Of a stretch of DNA of 64,000 nucleotides, positions 1 to 35,620 are shown in pieces (positions within the stretch are counted from its first letter, which is position 1; each line of letters starts with the position of its first letter). The stretch is taken from contig CM063505.1 in assembly GCA_032207245.1 (NCBI GenBank), positions 179,699,058 through 179,763,057 of the forward strand. Direction: 5' to 3'. The notes beneath the pieces are model-generated. The model was not told where the DNA came from, did no database searches, and saw nothing but the letters and a program-made list of their open reading frames with translations. The DNA is from Pardosa pseudoannulata (taxonomy: Eukaryota; Arthropoda; Arachnida; Araneae; Lycosidae). The position numbers were made by a program, and so were the translations under genes.

Positions 1-1860
1 TTTTTCCCAATAAAACAATATAGTCTATGTCTGATTCACTAATTTTTGATATACATATATGTGAAAAAAATATATTAGTGAAATTTGGAGTAGGCTGAGC
101 TGTTAGTTTAAAAGCCTAATTTATAGAAAATGGTTTTCATTAATATAAATTCATTAATATAATTCATGCATTATATTAATGAATTTTCATTACTATAATT
201 TTGGCTCACCTCAACTAAGATAAAAAGTGATAAAATTTCATAAGCTAATTATTTTCTTCAACATGTTATAAAACATTAAAGAATTATCGAAGATATAAAA
301 AAATAGTTAATAGTAATAATTCCTTAAATCCCAGTATGCGCTTAAGCTTTAGATGGTCAAATATTAAATTTTTGCCTTTCGTATATAACAGTCCATTAAT
401 TTTTTATTAGAAAAATAATATAGCTTGTCTGTGATGCGCACATAATTCAGATATACATCTGAAAGAAAAAAAAAGAAGGAACAGAAATATTTACGAATTT
501 TGACTTAAATTTGTCTATAAGTTTAAAAGCGTAACTTTAAGAAAATGGTTTTCATTAATATAAATTGGTCACCTCGATTAAGATAGAAAAGTGATAAAAT
601 CTCATAATCTAATTATTTTCTTTAACATGTAATAAGTCATTATCGAAGATATATAAAAAAGAGTAATTAATTTAATAATTCTTTAAATACCATTATGCGT
701 TTAGGCTTTAGCTGGTCAAATATTGAACTTTTGACTTACGTATATAACAGTCCATTGAATTTTTGCAAGAAAAATAATATAGTTTGTCTATGATTCGCAT
801 TTTATTCAGATATACATTTGAAAGAAAAAAAGGAAAAATAGAAATATTGACGAATTTTGACTTAGATTGGGTTGTATGTTTAAAAGCGTAACTTAAAGAA
901 TATAGTTTTCATTAATATAAATTGGCCACCTCGACTAACATAGAAAAATGATTAAAGCCATTAAAGAATTATTAAAGATATGTATCACCTCGATTAAGAT
1001 AGAAACAGTGATAAAATTTCATGATTTAATTATTTTCTTCAATATATGATGAGCCATTAAAGAATTATTGAAGATATATATCCCCTCGGTTAAGATAGAA
1101 CAGTGATAAAATTTCATAATCTAATTATTTTCTTCAATATATGATAAGCCATTAACGAATTATTAAAGATATGTATCACCTCGATTAAGATAGAAATAGT
1201 GATAAAATTTCATGATCTAATTATTTTCTTCAATATATGATGAGCCATTAAAGAATTATCGAAGATATATATCACCTCGGTTAAGATAGAACAGTGATAA
1301 AATTTTATAATCTAAATATTTTCTTCAGTATATGATAAGCCATTAACGAATTTTCAAGGATATATAAATAATAATAATAATAAATAATTAAATCCCAGTG
1401 CGCACTTAAGCTATATACAGCTGGTCAAATATTGAATTTTTGATATGCGTGTAAAACAAGACCTTGAATTTTTACCAATAAAACAATATAGTCTATCTCT
1501 GATTCACTAATTATTGATATACATATATATGAAAAAAATATATATTGGCGAATTTTTAAGTAGATTGGGCTGTTAGTTTAAAAGCCTAATATCTAGAAAA
1601 TGGTTTTCGTTAATATAATTCATATAATATATTAATGTATTTTCATTACTATAATTTTGGCTCACCTCAGCTAAGATAAAAAGGTGATAAAATTTCACAA
1701 TCTAATTATTTTCTTCAGTATGTGATAAGCCATTAGGGAATAATCGAAAAGATATATATTAAAAAAAAAAGTACAAAAATGATATAATAATTAATTAAAG
1801 CCCAGTGGGTCACATCTGGCCAAATATTGAATTTCTGACCTGCGTGTACATATGTAGGTA
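1..1860. repeat. Nested tandem repeat block, AT-rich
   Basis: A long unit recurs three to four times. Shared landmarks are the phrase around 'ggttttcattaatataa' near 132, 546, 903 and 1602, the 'gtctatgattc(a/g)c' phrase near 25, 787 and 1494, and 'ggtcaaatattgaa' near 354, 713, 1422 and 1818. Spacing is about 350-415 bp where the unit is not internally expanded. One unit is enlarged by a shorter nested repeat at about 985-1370. No coding frame or transposase is visible. It may be a satellite or a decayed element that duplicated in tandem. Confidence 0.75.
985..1370. repeat. 95-bp tandem repeat in alternating A/B pairs
   Basis: Four copies start near 986, 1082, 1177 and 1272, a period of about 95 bp. 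Copies 1 and 3 read 'cacctcgattaagatag' and carry 'gatgagccattaaagaa'. Copies 2 and 4 read 'cctcggttaagatagaac' and carry 'gataagccattaacgaa'. The repeating unit is therefore a dimer of about 191 bp that was itself duplicated. Confidence 0.75.
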
Positions 1861-1874
1861 CTCTATTTAATTAT

Positions 1875-2294
1875 GAGAGTTCACAGACATTTCATCTCCT
1901 GTCACGTTCCATCCCCGACCTGGCCCGAAACCAACAATTTGCATATCACGGCCCACACCGAGGGCGGCGTACGCTGGTAGCATACACAAAAAGGACCCCG
2001 GCGGATCAATATTATTACAGGGATCTTAACAGCAAATTTTTACCTTGCAGATGCGACCCGTACACGCTTTTCCAAGATAGACACACCCTAATTCTTGACA
2101 CTGTTATTGCATTTTTTTATGATTTCTTTTCCGTGTGACACTGGCACGGAATGTGCTGCCCCGACACGACGATCGCGTCATCGGTCGCGCTTTTCTCGCC
2201 CCGATCTTTTTCTGGTCTGGATACTACTTGTAAGGCGTAAACCGAGGTGGAGCATGTCGCAAACTTAAGGCATTTTTTTCCTTCCCCGCCAGTG
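1875..2294 (+). promoter_or_regulatory. GC-richer, CpG-containing putative promoter / 5' UTR of the Ly6-like gene
   Basis: This stretch is clearly richer in G+C and CpG than the surrounding AT-rich DNA, with runs such as 'cgagggcggcgtacgctgg' and 'cacgacgatcgcgtcatcgg'. It lies immediately upstream of the ATG at 2295. I see no convincing TATA box at a set distance, and the transcription start cannot be fixed by eye. Promoter function is inferred from composition and position only. Confidence 0.45.
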
Positions 2295-27416
<25,122 letters not shown>

Positions 27417-28195
27417 AAGGGTTAATGCGCAGGACATAAGCAAGTTTAGTAAATTCCAAGTGGAAGTTGTTTAACAAATAATTCATATTCAAGTAAATTC
27501 TGTATCATAGATAACCCAAATATTAGAGAAGGTATGAAACACACCACATCAGCTTTAGAAAAGATCAATAGCAAAAGCAATCCCGTGTAGTCTGAAATGT
27601 CAGCATATTTCATGGAAAAGCATTCGAGACTATCTCGACTGAACAAAACCGCTATGTACTTTAGATGAGATTCTATGAAGAAATATTTGAGAAAATATTG
27701 CATAGATTAATGAATTAAACTTTAGCTAACGTGTGTGGTTTTTATTTTCTGCTTAAAAAGTTTACCTTAGAAAATGTTTAATGAACTACGATAATTACCT
27801 TTTTTAAATCAGAAAAATGTGTCCGTTTATATGTTATTCTTCCCTCCCTGATATTTCAATTTCGTGAAAAGCCTATTTTAATGCTCCTAAATGAAATCTT
27901 TAATGTAGACATATATAGACATACTATATCATTTGAAAATATAAACTGGAATAAATCTTAATATAATGCCAGAAAATCAAAAGCAAGTAGAAAGCATTGC
28001 CAATAAGCAAACGCTTTTTATATGTGCATAGAACATAAAATCTTTTGCACATTTTGCTAAAACACTCCATGACAGTCTCTCTATCTAAAGTTGGAATACT
28101 CATGTTTTACAAGATAATCCTCTTCAAGAACTGTAAATACTCATAAGTTTGTTGTTGTTTATATCGCCGCGTGTTTTATAAACTCTACCTTTCAG

Positions 28196-28345
28196 AGAAT
28201 TACGGCAGAAAAGAGACTGAGAAATTGCACAGTTACCTGTTGCAGCAACACAAATGATTGCTCCTGGGAACTATCTCATTGTCATTTGGTAACAACGCAC
28301 AGTCGTAGCAGGAAGATGTGGCATGTGACGTCAGCTTATAGTTAA
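28196..28345 (+). CDS. Possible alternative last exon of the Ly6-like gene
   Basis: A good acceptor 'ctctacctttcag' ends at 28195. The following frame (phase 0, compatible with exon 2 but not with exon 3) is open for 49 codons to TAA at 28343-28345. It encodes RLRNCTVTCCSNTNDCS, resembling the C-terminal Ly6 motif C-x3-CC-x(4-5)-C. Spliced directly to exon 2 it would give a shorter three-finger-like protein without the hydrophobic tail. It could equally be a relic exon of a duplicated Ly6 gene. No transcript evidence is available. Confidence 0.35.
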   Translation, partial: RITAEKRLRNCTVTCCSNTNDCSWELSHCHLVTTHSRSRKMWHVTSAYS

Positions 28346-28399
28346 GCATTGGAATTTATTTATCATTTTATGAGATTCAGTTTGGAGTGCTACTATTTT

Positions 28400-28531
28400 G
28401 CTACATGAGACCGGAACTTTACTAGTTAAAGCCGATTCTCAACGGCTAACGAACATTAATGCAAGCAGCGAGATTTGAACTCTCAGACTCTATCTAAGAG
28501 CAGTCCTACTATTCAGCCACCGTCCGGCTTA
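28400..28531 (-). repeat. tRNA-derived SINE, family copy
   Basis: On the - strand it starts 'aagccggacggtggctgaat', has a B-box-like 'gagttcaaatctcgctgc', and continues 'aatgttcgttagccgttgag' and 'aatcggcttta'. The same tail recurs at 31325-31447, 36255-36345 and 59790-59925. It is not a functional tRNA. Confidence 0.68.
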
Positions 28532-28545
28532 TATATTCTTCTCAT

Positions 28546-29235
28546 TTCATCAGAAATTAAAGATATCAAACTCTAAAAGTTTTTTATCGTACATGTTAAA
28601 TTCAAAGAACATATACGATTTGGTATAGAACTTTAATGCCATTTATTTAAATATTCCATACACAATTTGTATGTATTTTAAGAATTGTACACAGTACTTT
28701 ATACCAACTCTATAGCATGAATCTTTTTTATAAAATTTATACGTCATCCGTAAAAAAAAGTAAAAGAAAGAAATAAGAGAGAGATAGAAATGCCAATTCC
28801 AAGGTCTGTAAAAATAAAATATTCATCCGATACACTACAGAGAAACGGTAAATACCAATGATATCCGATAGAATTTTCGAACCGAAGAAAAGGAATTATT
28901 TTTCCACATTGTAAAAGAAATAGGAGTTTAAGAGGAATATAAGGATGATTAAATAAAAATATCCCATGCTTTCAAAAAGTTTGTTTTCTTGCGATAGATC
29001 GCACTTCTTTCACCAAAATTTTAAAAAATCATCTAATATTGAGATGACTAACAAGAATAAGTCCTCTGTCACTCATTTTATTTATTCTATATCAAATTTC
29101 AATAATGCTCCAAATGAGCTATTAATATATACACAAACTTTTTTTACTCAGGAACCGATTTACAACAAAAAAATTTACTGTGCAGAGTAGCCCCCACTGG
29201 TCTTTTAACGGTACAGTAGCAATACTTTTGGAAGA
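28546..29235. other. Intergenic DNA, nothing recognised
   Basis: AT-rich with short homopolymers. The 74-codon frame at 28966-29190 (+) is low-complexity and unsupported. Confidence 0.45.
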
Positions 29236-29239
29236 TTAA

Positions 29240-30966
29240 CCTTTTACAGGCCGAATTCAGATCCAGATATATCTTAAAATATTTTTTTGCATATCTTGCC
29301 TCTATTGCTTCAGTTAAAGTATGTTAGTCATTTAATTGTGGAAAAAAAAATTTCTTTTACGATTTTCATGATGTTCCCAATTGGGAACAGTGGCCACTGC
29401 TGACTATACACTGGATTCACAAATTGAGTAGAATGATGTATATAATAAATATTAAATAATAAGAAAAACAATTAGAATAAATTTAAAATTTATTTTTAAA
29501 TTTATGCACAGATATCAATAAAGTTTAAAACTTATTAAATTTAAGTGAAAACAACATTTTCTTAAACAAATATCAAAAACATGAGTTTGTACCTTATGCC
29601 ACGATATTTTGGAAAGGAATGGAAATACAATTTTTTCTTCCACTGATTGCAAGCTAATCTTGCATTTAATGTGCATTGTGCACATCTACCTTGTGTTGTT
29701 TGTACAAGAAAAAGGCCATCACTTTATCTCTGTGATATAGGGCGGTGAATTTGGGGTCCTGGTTGAGGAGTAACTTTCCTTGGTCCAACTGTTAGAAGAG
29801 TGGTTTTAACTTGTCGGCGAAAATCCAGATGTGTCAGCGTGTTATTTTTTCATGTGTTGCTGAATTTAAAATCCAACCAGAAACAACGGACAGCAAAGAA
29901 TTAACAAATAAATTCCACCACCATTTCATACTACGAAGCATTGGGCGGTAGCTGCCTAATATTCTATCTAGAAGGTCAACTCCTCCCATTCCAATATTAT
30001 ATTTGTGTACTAAATTTGGCTGTTGTATGTCCACTTTTTTCTTTTCTTTTTATAAATATATTTTCGTCAATTGCATTGGGAGATTACAAAAATTTGAAGA
30101 AACTGTCACTACAGAATTGTCATTTTTGCGGCATAGAAATACCGATCCATCACATTGGTAATCAAATGAACCTCATTCTAGATTTTTCAGTCTGTTTTGA
30201 GAGCATCAATGGGCATTTTTTTATGCGATGTTCACGAATAGTTTCAATAGCTTTTATATTTCTATCAGCAAGGTCCTTCATCAAATCATAAGTAGTTAAA
30301 AAGTTATCAAAAATATTTCTACTTGCAGAGGGTTTGAAACAACAGTCAGAAGGTTATTTACAACTCGAATACCAAGAGGGGATATTTCATTTGACTGCTT
30401 TCCTACATAAATTTCCATCTTATATGGATAACTATTATTAGAGCAAATCATCCGGATTTTGACCCCAAAGAGAATTGGTTTTCCCCGAAGAAACATTTTA
30501 GAGCAATGATGGCCATGATATGGAACCATTGATTCATCAAGAAATGCTCTCCGTAGAGGAAATTATTTCGTCACAGTATAGCGGCAACAGTCCATTGTTC
30601 TCAATTGGGAACATCACTAATTAATAAATTATTCCAGGAGCGTTTCTGATAATTAATATCGAATTTCATATTTTTTTAATAAATTAAAGTTGTTAAAGTA
30701 TACCAATCGGATTTTAGAAGCATTAGATTTTTTTTTACATTTATGTGAATTTTTAATTTGTGTTCTATAGAAAATGATGAAAAGGGTCATTTTTATGATT
30801 TTTTTACATGTTTCTATTAATCATAGAAATATAGCTTCCATATTAAAAAATCAAGCAGACTTTTTACTATATTTGCTAATTTTTTTGTATCAATATTGAT
30901 GAAATTTAATTTTAAATAATTTTATTGATATTATGTTCCCTATTCGGAACAATGGACTGTAAAAGG
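29240..30966 (-). mobile_element. piggyBac transposon, decayed and internally deleted
   Basis: TTAA duplications flank it (29236-29239 and 30967-30970). Terminal inverted repeats: CCTTTTACAGGCC (left) and, reverse-complemented, CCTTTTACAGTCC (right). Near the ends and inside are copies of the palindrome GTTCCCAATTGGGAAC (about 29373, a variant at about 30598, and a weaker 'gttccctattcggaac' at about 30943). The enclosed transposase confirms the superfamily. At 1727 bp it is shorter than a complete piggyBac and lacks the transposase N-terminus. Confidence 0.88.
29834..30575 (-). pseudogene. piggyBac transposase pseudogene (C-terminal two thirds)
   Basis: Pieces in several frames on the - strand, in the correct order: FLDESMVPYHGHH, FLRGKPILFGVK (about 30530-30450), IFDNFLTTYDLMKDLADRN with TIREHRIKKCPLM (about 30310-30210), FDYQCDGSVFLC after a frameshift (about 30140), and HKYNIGMGGVDLLDR with SMKWWWNLFVN (about 30010-29900). 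The Asp residues of VDEAM-, FDNF- and GGVDLLD-type motifs are still readable. At least two frameshifts and the missing N-terminal part make it inactive. Confidence 0.85.
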
Positions 30967-31022
30967 TTAATATAAATTTCGAACAGTCTGTCACGGTCAT
31001 AGCTTTCACAGACTATCTAAGG

Positions 31023-31560
31023 CAGTGGCTCTCAACGGGGGTGGTGGAACGATGCTGGTGGGCAGTGAACTTGTTTCGGGCGGTAGGTCGGCGATGGGAG
31101 CAGGTTTTGCCTTTCAAACTTAATTTTAAAAATACTAAATAAACTTATTACATTAATTATATAATTTACACGATTTTTACCAGTAATGAAACATATGTGG
31201 TGGTACCAGAACCAGTTATTTTCATTCTCTATGTTCTGCGAGAAATTGGGCCGACATTCAGCAAAATATATTTAATAAACAACATTCGTTTGGTTTGGAG
31301 AGCTACGGTAAACTTTTTTGCAACAGGAGGGCTATTGAGACCGAAACCTACTACTTAAAGCCGATTCCGAACAGCTACGAACATTTATGCCGCAGTGGGA
31401 TTCGAACTCCGAAACTGAAGATCAGAGCCCTAACCATTCGGACATAGTATTCGTTTGAGCATTGCTTCAGCAGCAAAAATTTGATTTGTATCTCTGTTGA
31501 AAAAAATGACTTAAACATTTTGCCTCTTATAATTGAGTATTACAAGGTTGAGAATCACTG
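31023..31560. mobile_element. hAT-type non-autonomous element with 8-bp target duplication
   Basis: The left end CAGTGGCTCTCAACG (31023) and the right end GGTTGAGAATCACTG (ending 31560) are inverted repeats of the common hAT CAGTGGTTCTCAACC type. Flanks are 'atctaagg' (31015-31022) and 'atctaaga' (31561-31568), an 8-bp duplication with one mismatch. There is no transposase inside. A SINE is nested at 31325-31447. Confidence 0.82.
31325..31447 (-). repeat. tRNA-derived SINE nested in the hAT element
   Basis: On the - strand: 'atgtccgaatggttagggct' (A-box-like), 'ggagttcgaatcccactgc' (a near-perfect B box), then 'aaatgttcgtagctgttcgg' and 'aatcggcttta'. This is the best preserved copy of the family in the window. 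Its position inside the hAT ends shows it inserted after the hAT element. Confidence 0.78.
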
Positions 31561-31568
31561 ATCTAAGA

Positions 31569-33281
31569 TGTGAAATTACACCGCTCCTGCCTCTGAACGG
31601 GAATTTGCAGAAACAGCTACAAAATAGTAAGCCCAAACAAGAAATTTTGCACTTTTGAATTAGATTCCTGCCCAATCTTGGCCATAAAAATAATTCGACG
31701 TGTAGGTTCAACTCTCAAGTCAAAGTAGAGAGTAAACAATGTGTTGTTACAAAAGACCTTGACGAGATGACAAAAGAAATAACTTAATTCGATGAAAAAA
31801 TAAAAGGGAATTAAAATTCTCCCCCCCCCCAAAGTTTTAAAAGTAAAGTGCTGCCATCTATGTGTCAGTAACTGAGCTAAAAACTCAGTTTGAAAGTCTG
31901 TAGCAAATGCCAAACAAAGTGAATGGAGTCTCAATGTTTAACACTTACAAAACAATTTAAAGGTTACGAAAAGAAATAATAAAAAGAAATTAAATTTATA
32001 AAAGTTAAGAGAAGGATAAACAGCTTTTTTTTTTTTTTTTTTTTTTAAGAAAACAAGAGATTGTCACAAACTTAGCATTATTAAGAGCGTAACTGAATTA
32101 GTGTCAAAATTGAAATGATTAATTAAGGTTAAGAACATGGACAATCCTAGTGTGGTGCAAGATAGTACATACATGTGGGCAGCCAAATTGTAATCATCTC
32201 AACATAAAACCAAGCATGAAATTTTTAAAAACACAGTCAACTTTAATTTGCATGTGGATGGCTGATAATCTAGGATCAGTACTAGATAAAAACTATGACA
32301 AACATTAAAAGGAATTAAGAGGTATGCATTAATTAATAACTTAAAGCTACAGTCAGGAAAATTACAGAAGTTCAAAAAATATTTACTTCTGGTTAACTGA
32401 TAAAATCCAATAAACTTAAAACACACAGAAATTGCAAAAGACTCAATTTTTCATAAAATGCACTTTTCCAACTTTTATCATCAAACATCTTAACACATAT
32501 AAGGGCAATGATGGTGAACCTATGGAACATATGCCACATTCACTAACATTGGCTGAAATTATCTTTTAAAAACACCTTATCTCCAAGATTATCAACAATC
32601 TAAAGTCAATTCAGAAATAAGTATGAGCATTAGCACCATTATGTCATTTGTAGGACCAAACAGTGACTTGTGCCCCCCTCCACCATGGAATGAGGCATTC
32701 TGTAGGCTACCTTGATGTTTTCTTGGGAAACTATTTGAGTGGGGTAAGTTATAAAAAGAAAACCCAAACTAAATTGTAAATTTAGTATAGTGTGGGTTTG
32801 GGTTTCTTATATTTTAATATGAAGGTTGTTATGCAACAAAACTAAAGTTTCAAAATATAGGGAATGTAGTTTTAATTAATTTTCTTTTTTAAGAATGAGA
32901 AAACTGATGAATGTTAACATGTCCTTTATCAATTCAAACAATTTTATTTTCTGGCCATAAGAGTCTTTAAAAAAGTAGCACTTTTATAGCTTGTAAAAAC
33001 TGAATTTTTAAATAAATGTTACTTAAAACATTTATATTACAGCAGTGATTCTCACATTGTGACAAGCAGACAAGAAATATTTTAAAAGTTAAACATTTTT
33101 ATTTACATTGTAGTTGTTTAAAGATGATTTTTAAAAGAAATATAAACAAGCAGCACACTGGAAACATGAAAAATATGAAACTGAAATTTAACTGGCACAC
33201 TAATCTTAACTGAGATTTTCAGTTACTGTTTTACAACTAGATGATAAATTGGGTCATTTAAGATAAATAAGACAAAAAACA
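31569..33281. other. Intergenic DNA; small hairpin at 32759-32806
   Basis: No gene found. An inverted repeat 'aaacccaaac' ... 'gtttgggttt' with a short AT-rich spacer could form a hairpin. A T-run of about 24 lies at 32024-32046. A motif 'cagtgattctcacattgtga' at 33044 resembles a hAT terminus but lacks a matching partner that I could find. Confidence 0.45.
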
Positions 33282-33289
33282 ACTTATGC

Positions 33290-34013
33290 AGGCTTGCAAC
33301 TGCTGAAGTACTGCCAAAAAGGTGAGAAAAGTGACAAATAATACAGAATAAGTGACTAAACATTGAAAACAAAAAGCGATTTTTTTTCTCCTCTTAATAA
33401 CAGATGCTATTATTAAGATTTTTCTATTTATTTTAACTCTAAATCAAATGATTCATGCAAGACATGATTTTAGAGTCAAATACCAAAAAAGGTTAAAAAT
33501 TTTGTTTAATACAACTCAACATTGCTCTTTATTCAAGAAAATCTATAAATTAGATTTGAATACATACAATACATTAATTTTATAATCACAATTTTCTGCA
33601 TAGATTAATGATGTTTGAAATATTACATAGCTAGATTAGAGTATCTAAACAAATATTGTGAACAAAAAGAAAAAGAGAAATGTGTGCTTTGACGTAAATT
33701 ACTTTAATGTATTAAATGTACATTTCAGTACAAATGTAGATTTCTGGAACTTCTTTACGACTTTTTAAAATCACTAAATTCTGGAAACCATATGACTAAT
33801 TACATCTTAATAAGAAAAATAAGATTAGAGCATCTCATTTTTGGTCTTTTATTAAAATATTTTGTTATTAATTCAGATTTTCTTTCTTCAACAACAGACT
33901 TTTTCTGTGATACACCATGAAAAAAGTGACTGTTTACTTAAAAAAGTGACTAAAAGTGATCAATTGTAAAAAAAGTGACTAAAGGTGAGAAAAGTGACGG
34001 AATTGCAAGCCTG
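33290..34013. mobile_element. hAT-like MITE with subterminal AAAAGTGAC repeats
   Basis: Ends AGGCTTGCAA (33290) and TTGCAAGCCT (ending 34012) are inverted. Flanks 'acttatgc' (33282-33289) and 'gcttatgc' (34013-34020) form a likely 8-bp target duplication with one mismatch. Close to both ends the word 'aaaagtgac' or 'aagtgact' recurs: two or three copies on the left at about 33325-33360 and five or six on the right at about 33921-34000. No coding frame. The middle is plain AT-rich DNA. Confidence 0.65.
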
Positions 34014-34020
34014 CTTATGC

Positions 34021-34690
34021 ATAAGACTAAGAATTATGCTTCAATTATAATTTGTATATCTTATTTAAAATTTCTTAAATAACTATAAGAATTCAATTGG
34101 AGAAAAAGCACTGATGATTTTGGATTCACACATACCACCAGCATTAATTAATATTAATAAATTATCCCATTGGAAAGAATATACATATTTTTTATGTGAT
34201 GGTGACAAATTTATATTTGTATTATGTTTGTTAGAATTATAGCATGACTAAATGTAAACCTTATAGTTTTATTTATCATATAGTGAAATTTAAATTTCTT
34301 ATTAAATAAATGTTAATTTTATCTTTGCCTGTATAAACAACTTTATACATTAGTTACTAAAACATTGTCGTTATAAAAGTTCATTATTTTACAAAATTGT
34401 GAATTGAATACTGTTGAAATTTGGAGATCAATGATTTAAAATACAATTTACAATAATTTAATATAAACTACAATTATTTAAGATAAATTACAATAATTTC
34501 AAATAAATAAAATGCAAAATAGTATTATAATGTAACAACATTATATGAATAATTTATATTCTTTCTATTTAAATCATGAAGTAATTTTTTTTATTTCTCA
34601 ATAGAAAAATAAATAGCAAAATATTAATTCTATTATCATGAAAATGCACGAAACTTGTAACAAAATATATGTCAAGAGAATTGTAGTTAC
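34021..34690. other. Intergenic DNA, nothing recognised
   Basis: Very AT-rich with no gene or element ends. Confidence 0.5.
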
Positions 34691-35620
34691 TGCTTTTGCT
34701 ACTCAATGGTTAAGTGTGTTGTACCCTGTCCCGGCCGAAATCATCCAGACTTGATAAAAGATCGCAGGACGGCAACCCTGCCTTCATACTAACTGCCATC
34801 CGCAGGACCACTAACCCAACACTCAGCGGTCTTCACTTAATCAGTGCACCTCCACTGTCCGAGCCCAGCTACCTGATGGTGTCCCACCAACAAGCCTACC
34901 CCTTGCCAAAGCAATGCAGGCTGCCACAAATATATGAGCCAGACTTTGTTATCATATCTTATTTGGAATTTTTCTACTCAATGGTTAAAATAAAACTGTT
35001 TAAATCAGTGTAAGGATCGCGTCCGTCTCTGTCGGCAAGCAAAAGGAAAAATGTGTCGGCTAAAGTGAACCTTTGGTCTATTGTAAGGCGCCGAACATTT
35101 TAAAACGCCGAACAATTGGGAAACGGCAGTAATGGTCCTTTTGACACACGGACTATTAGAAGTGTCAAAGCTGCCGTTTGTCATCGCGCCGACAGAAGGA
35201 AAAAAATTGCTTTTGTGTGACTCGACTTCTTCAAGGGCGAAGGTTAAAGGGGGGGGGGTCGCTCTCCCCTGGAACCGAGGTTTCCTGTTGGATCAAGGAA
35301 AGACGGGACAGACTCCCGAGTAGACTGGCAAAATGAGAGGTGGCTTAAAATGAGCTCCTCTCTCAATGATTGTACCGATAGTTTTCTTTAAATGTTTTTC
35401 TTTGTTGTTGAATAAATCAACGTTGTTAAGTTTTGCACTTCTCCCTTCGACTGAATCATTTTCGTCTCCCATTCCTGCTCCATTTTCGAGACCCATGCAG
35501 GTCATAATTAACTGACCGACGTTTGAGGAGATAGGACATTCGCGGACCGCTCGGCGCGTATTACAATCAGATTCAGAACTACAAATATCCATAATAACAA
35601 AGGAACTCATTGAGGGGTAC
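34690..35620. other. GC-richer island of unknown function
   Basis: About 900 bp that stands out from the AT-rich surroundings, with many CpGs ('aaggcgccgaac', 'gcggaccgctcggcgcgta') and a G-run at 35250-35259. Open frames exist on both strands: 34714-35013 and 35132-35323 on +, 35293-35610 on -. It could hold a first exon and promoter, a processed pseudogene or an old transposon. I recognise no domain. Confidence 0.4.
35293..35610 (-). CDS. Possible coding exon, hypothetical protein
   Basis: A 105-codon frame in the GC-richer island. A better start is the internal ATG that gives MDICSSESDC. The product is hydrophilic and of mixed composition (SSNVGQ, ENGAGMGDENDS, LFNNKEKHLKK), unlike the low-complexity frames around it, and it uses CpG-containing codons (ACG CGC CGA GCG). 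I recognise no family. If real, it may be a first exon of a - strand gene, with a possible donor at 'ATCG|gtacaatc'. Chance is not excluded. Confidence 0.25.
   Translation of the reverse strand: MSSFVIMDICSSESDCNTRRAVRECPISSNVGQLIMTCMGLENGAGMGDENDSVEGRSAKLNNVDLFNNKEKHLKKTIGTIIERGAHFKPPLILPVYSGVCPVFP

Noticed and set aside
33044..33063. hAT-like terminus 'cagtgattctcacattgtga'
   Set aside because: No partner end with an 8-bp duplication was found.
34714..35013. 99-codon open frame on + in the GC-richer island
   Set aside because: Pro/Ser-rich with no family likeness. Higher G+C lowers stop-codon frequency, so the length alone is weak evidence.
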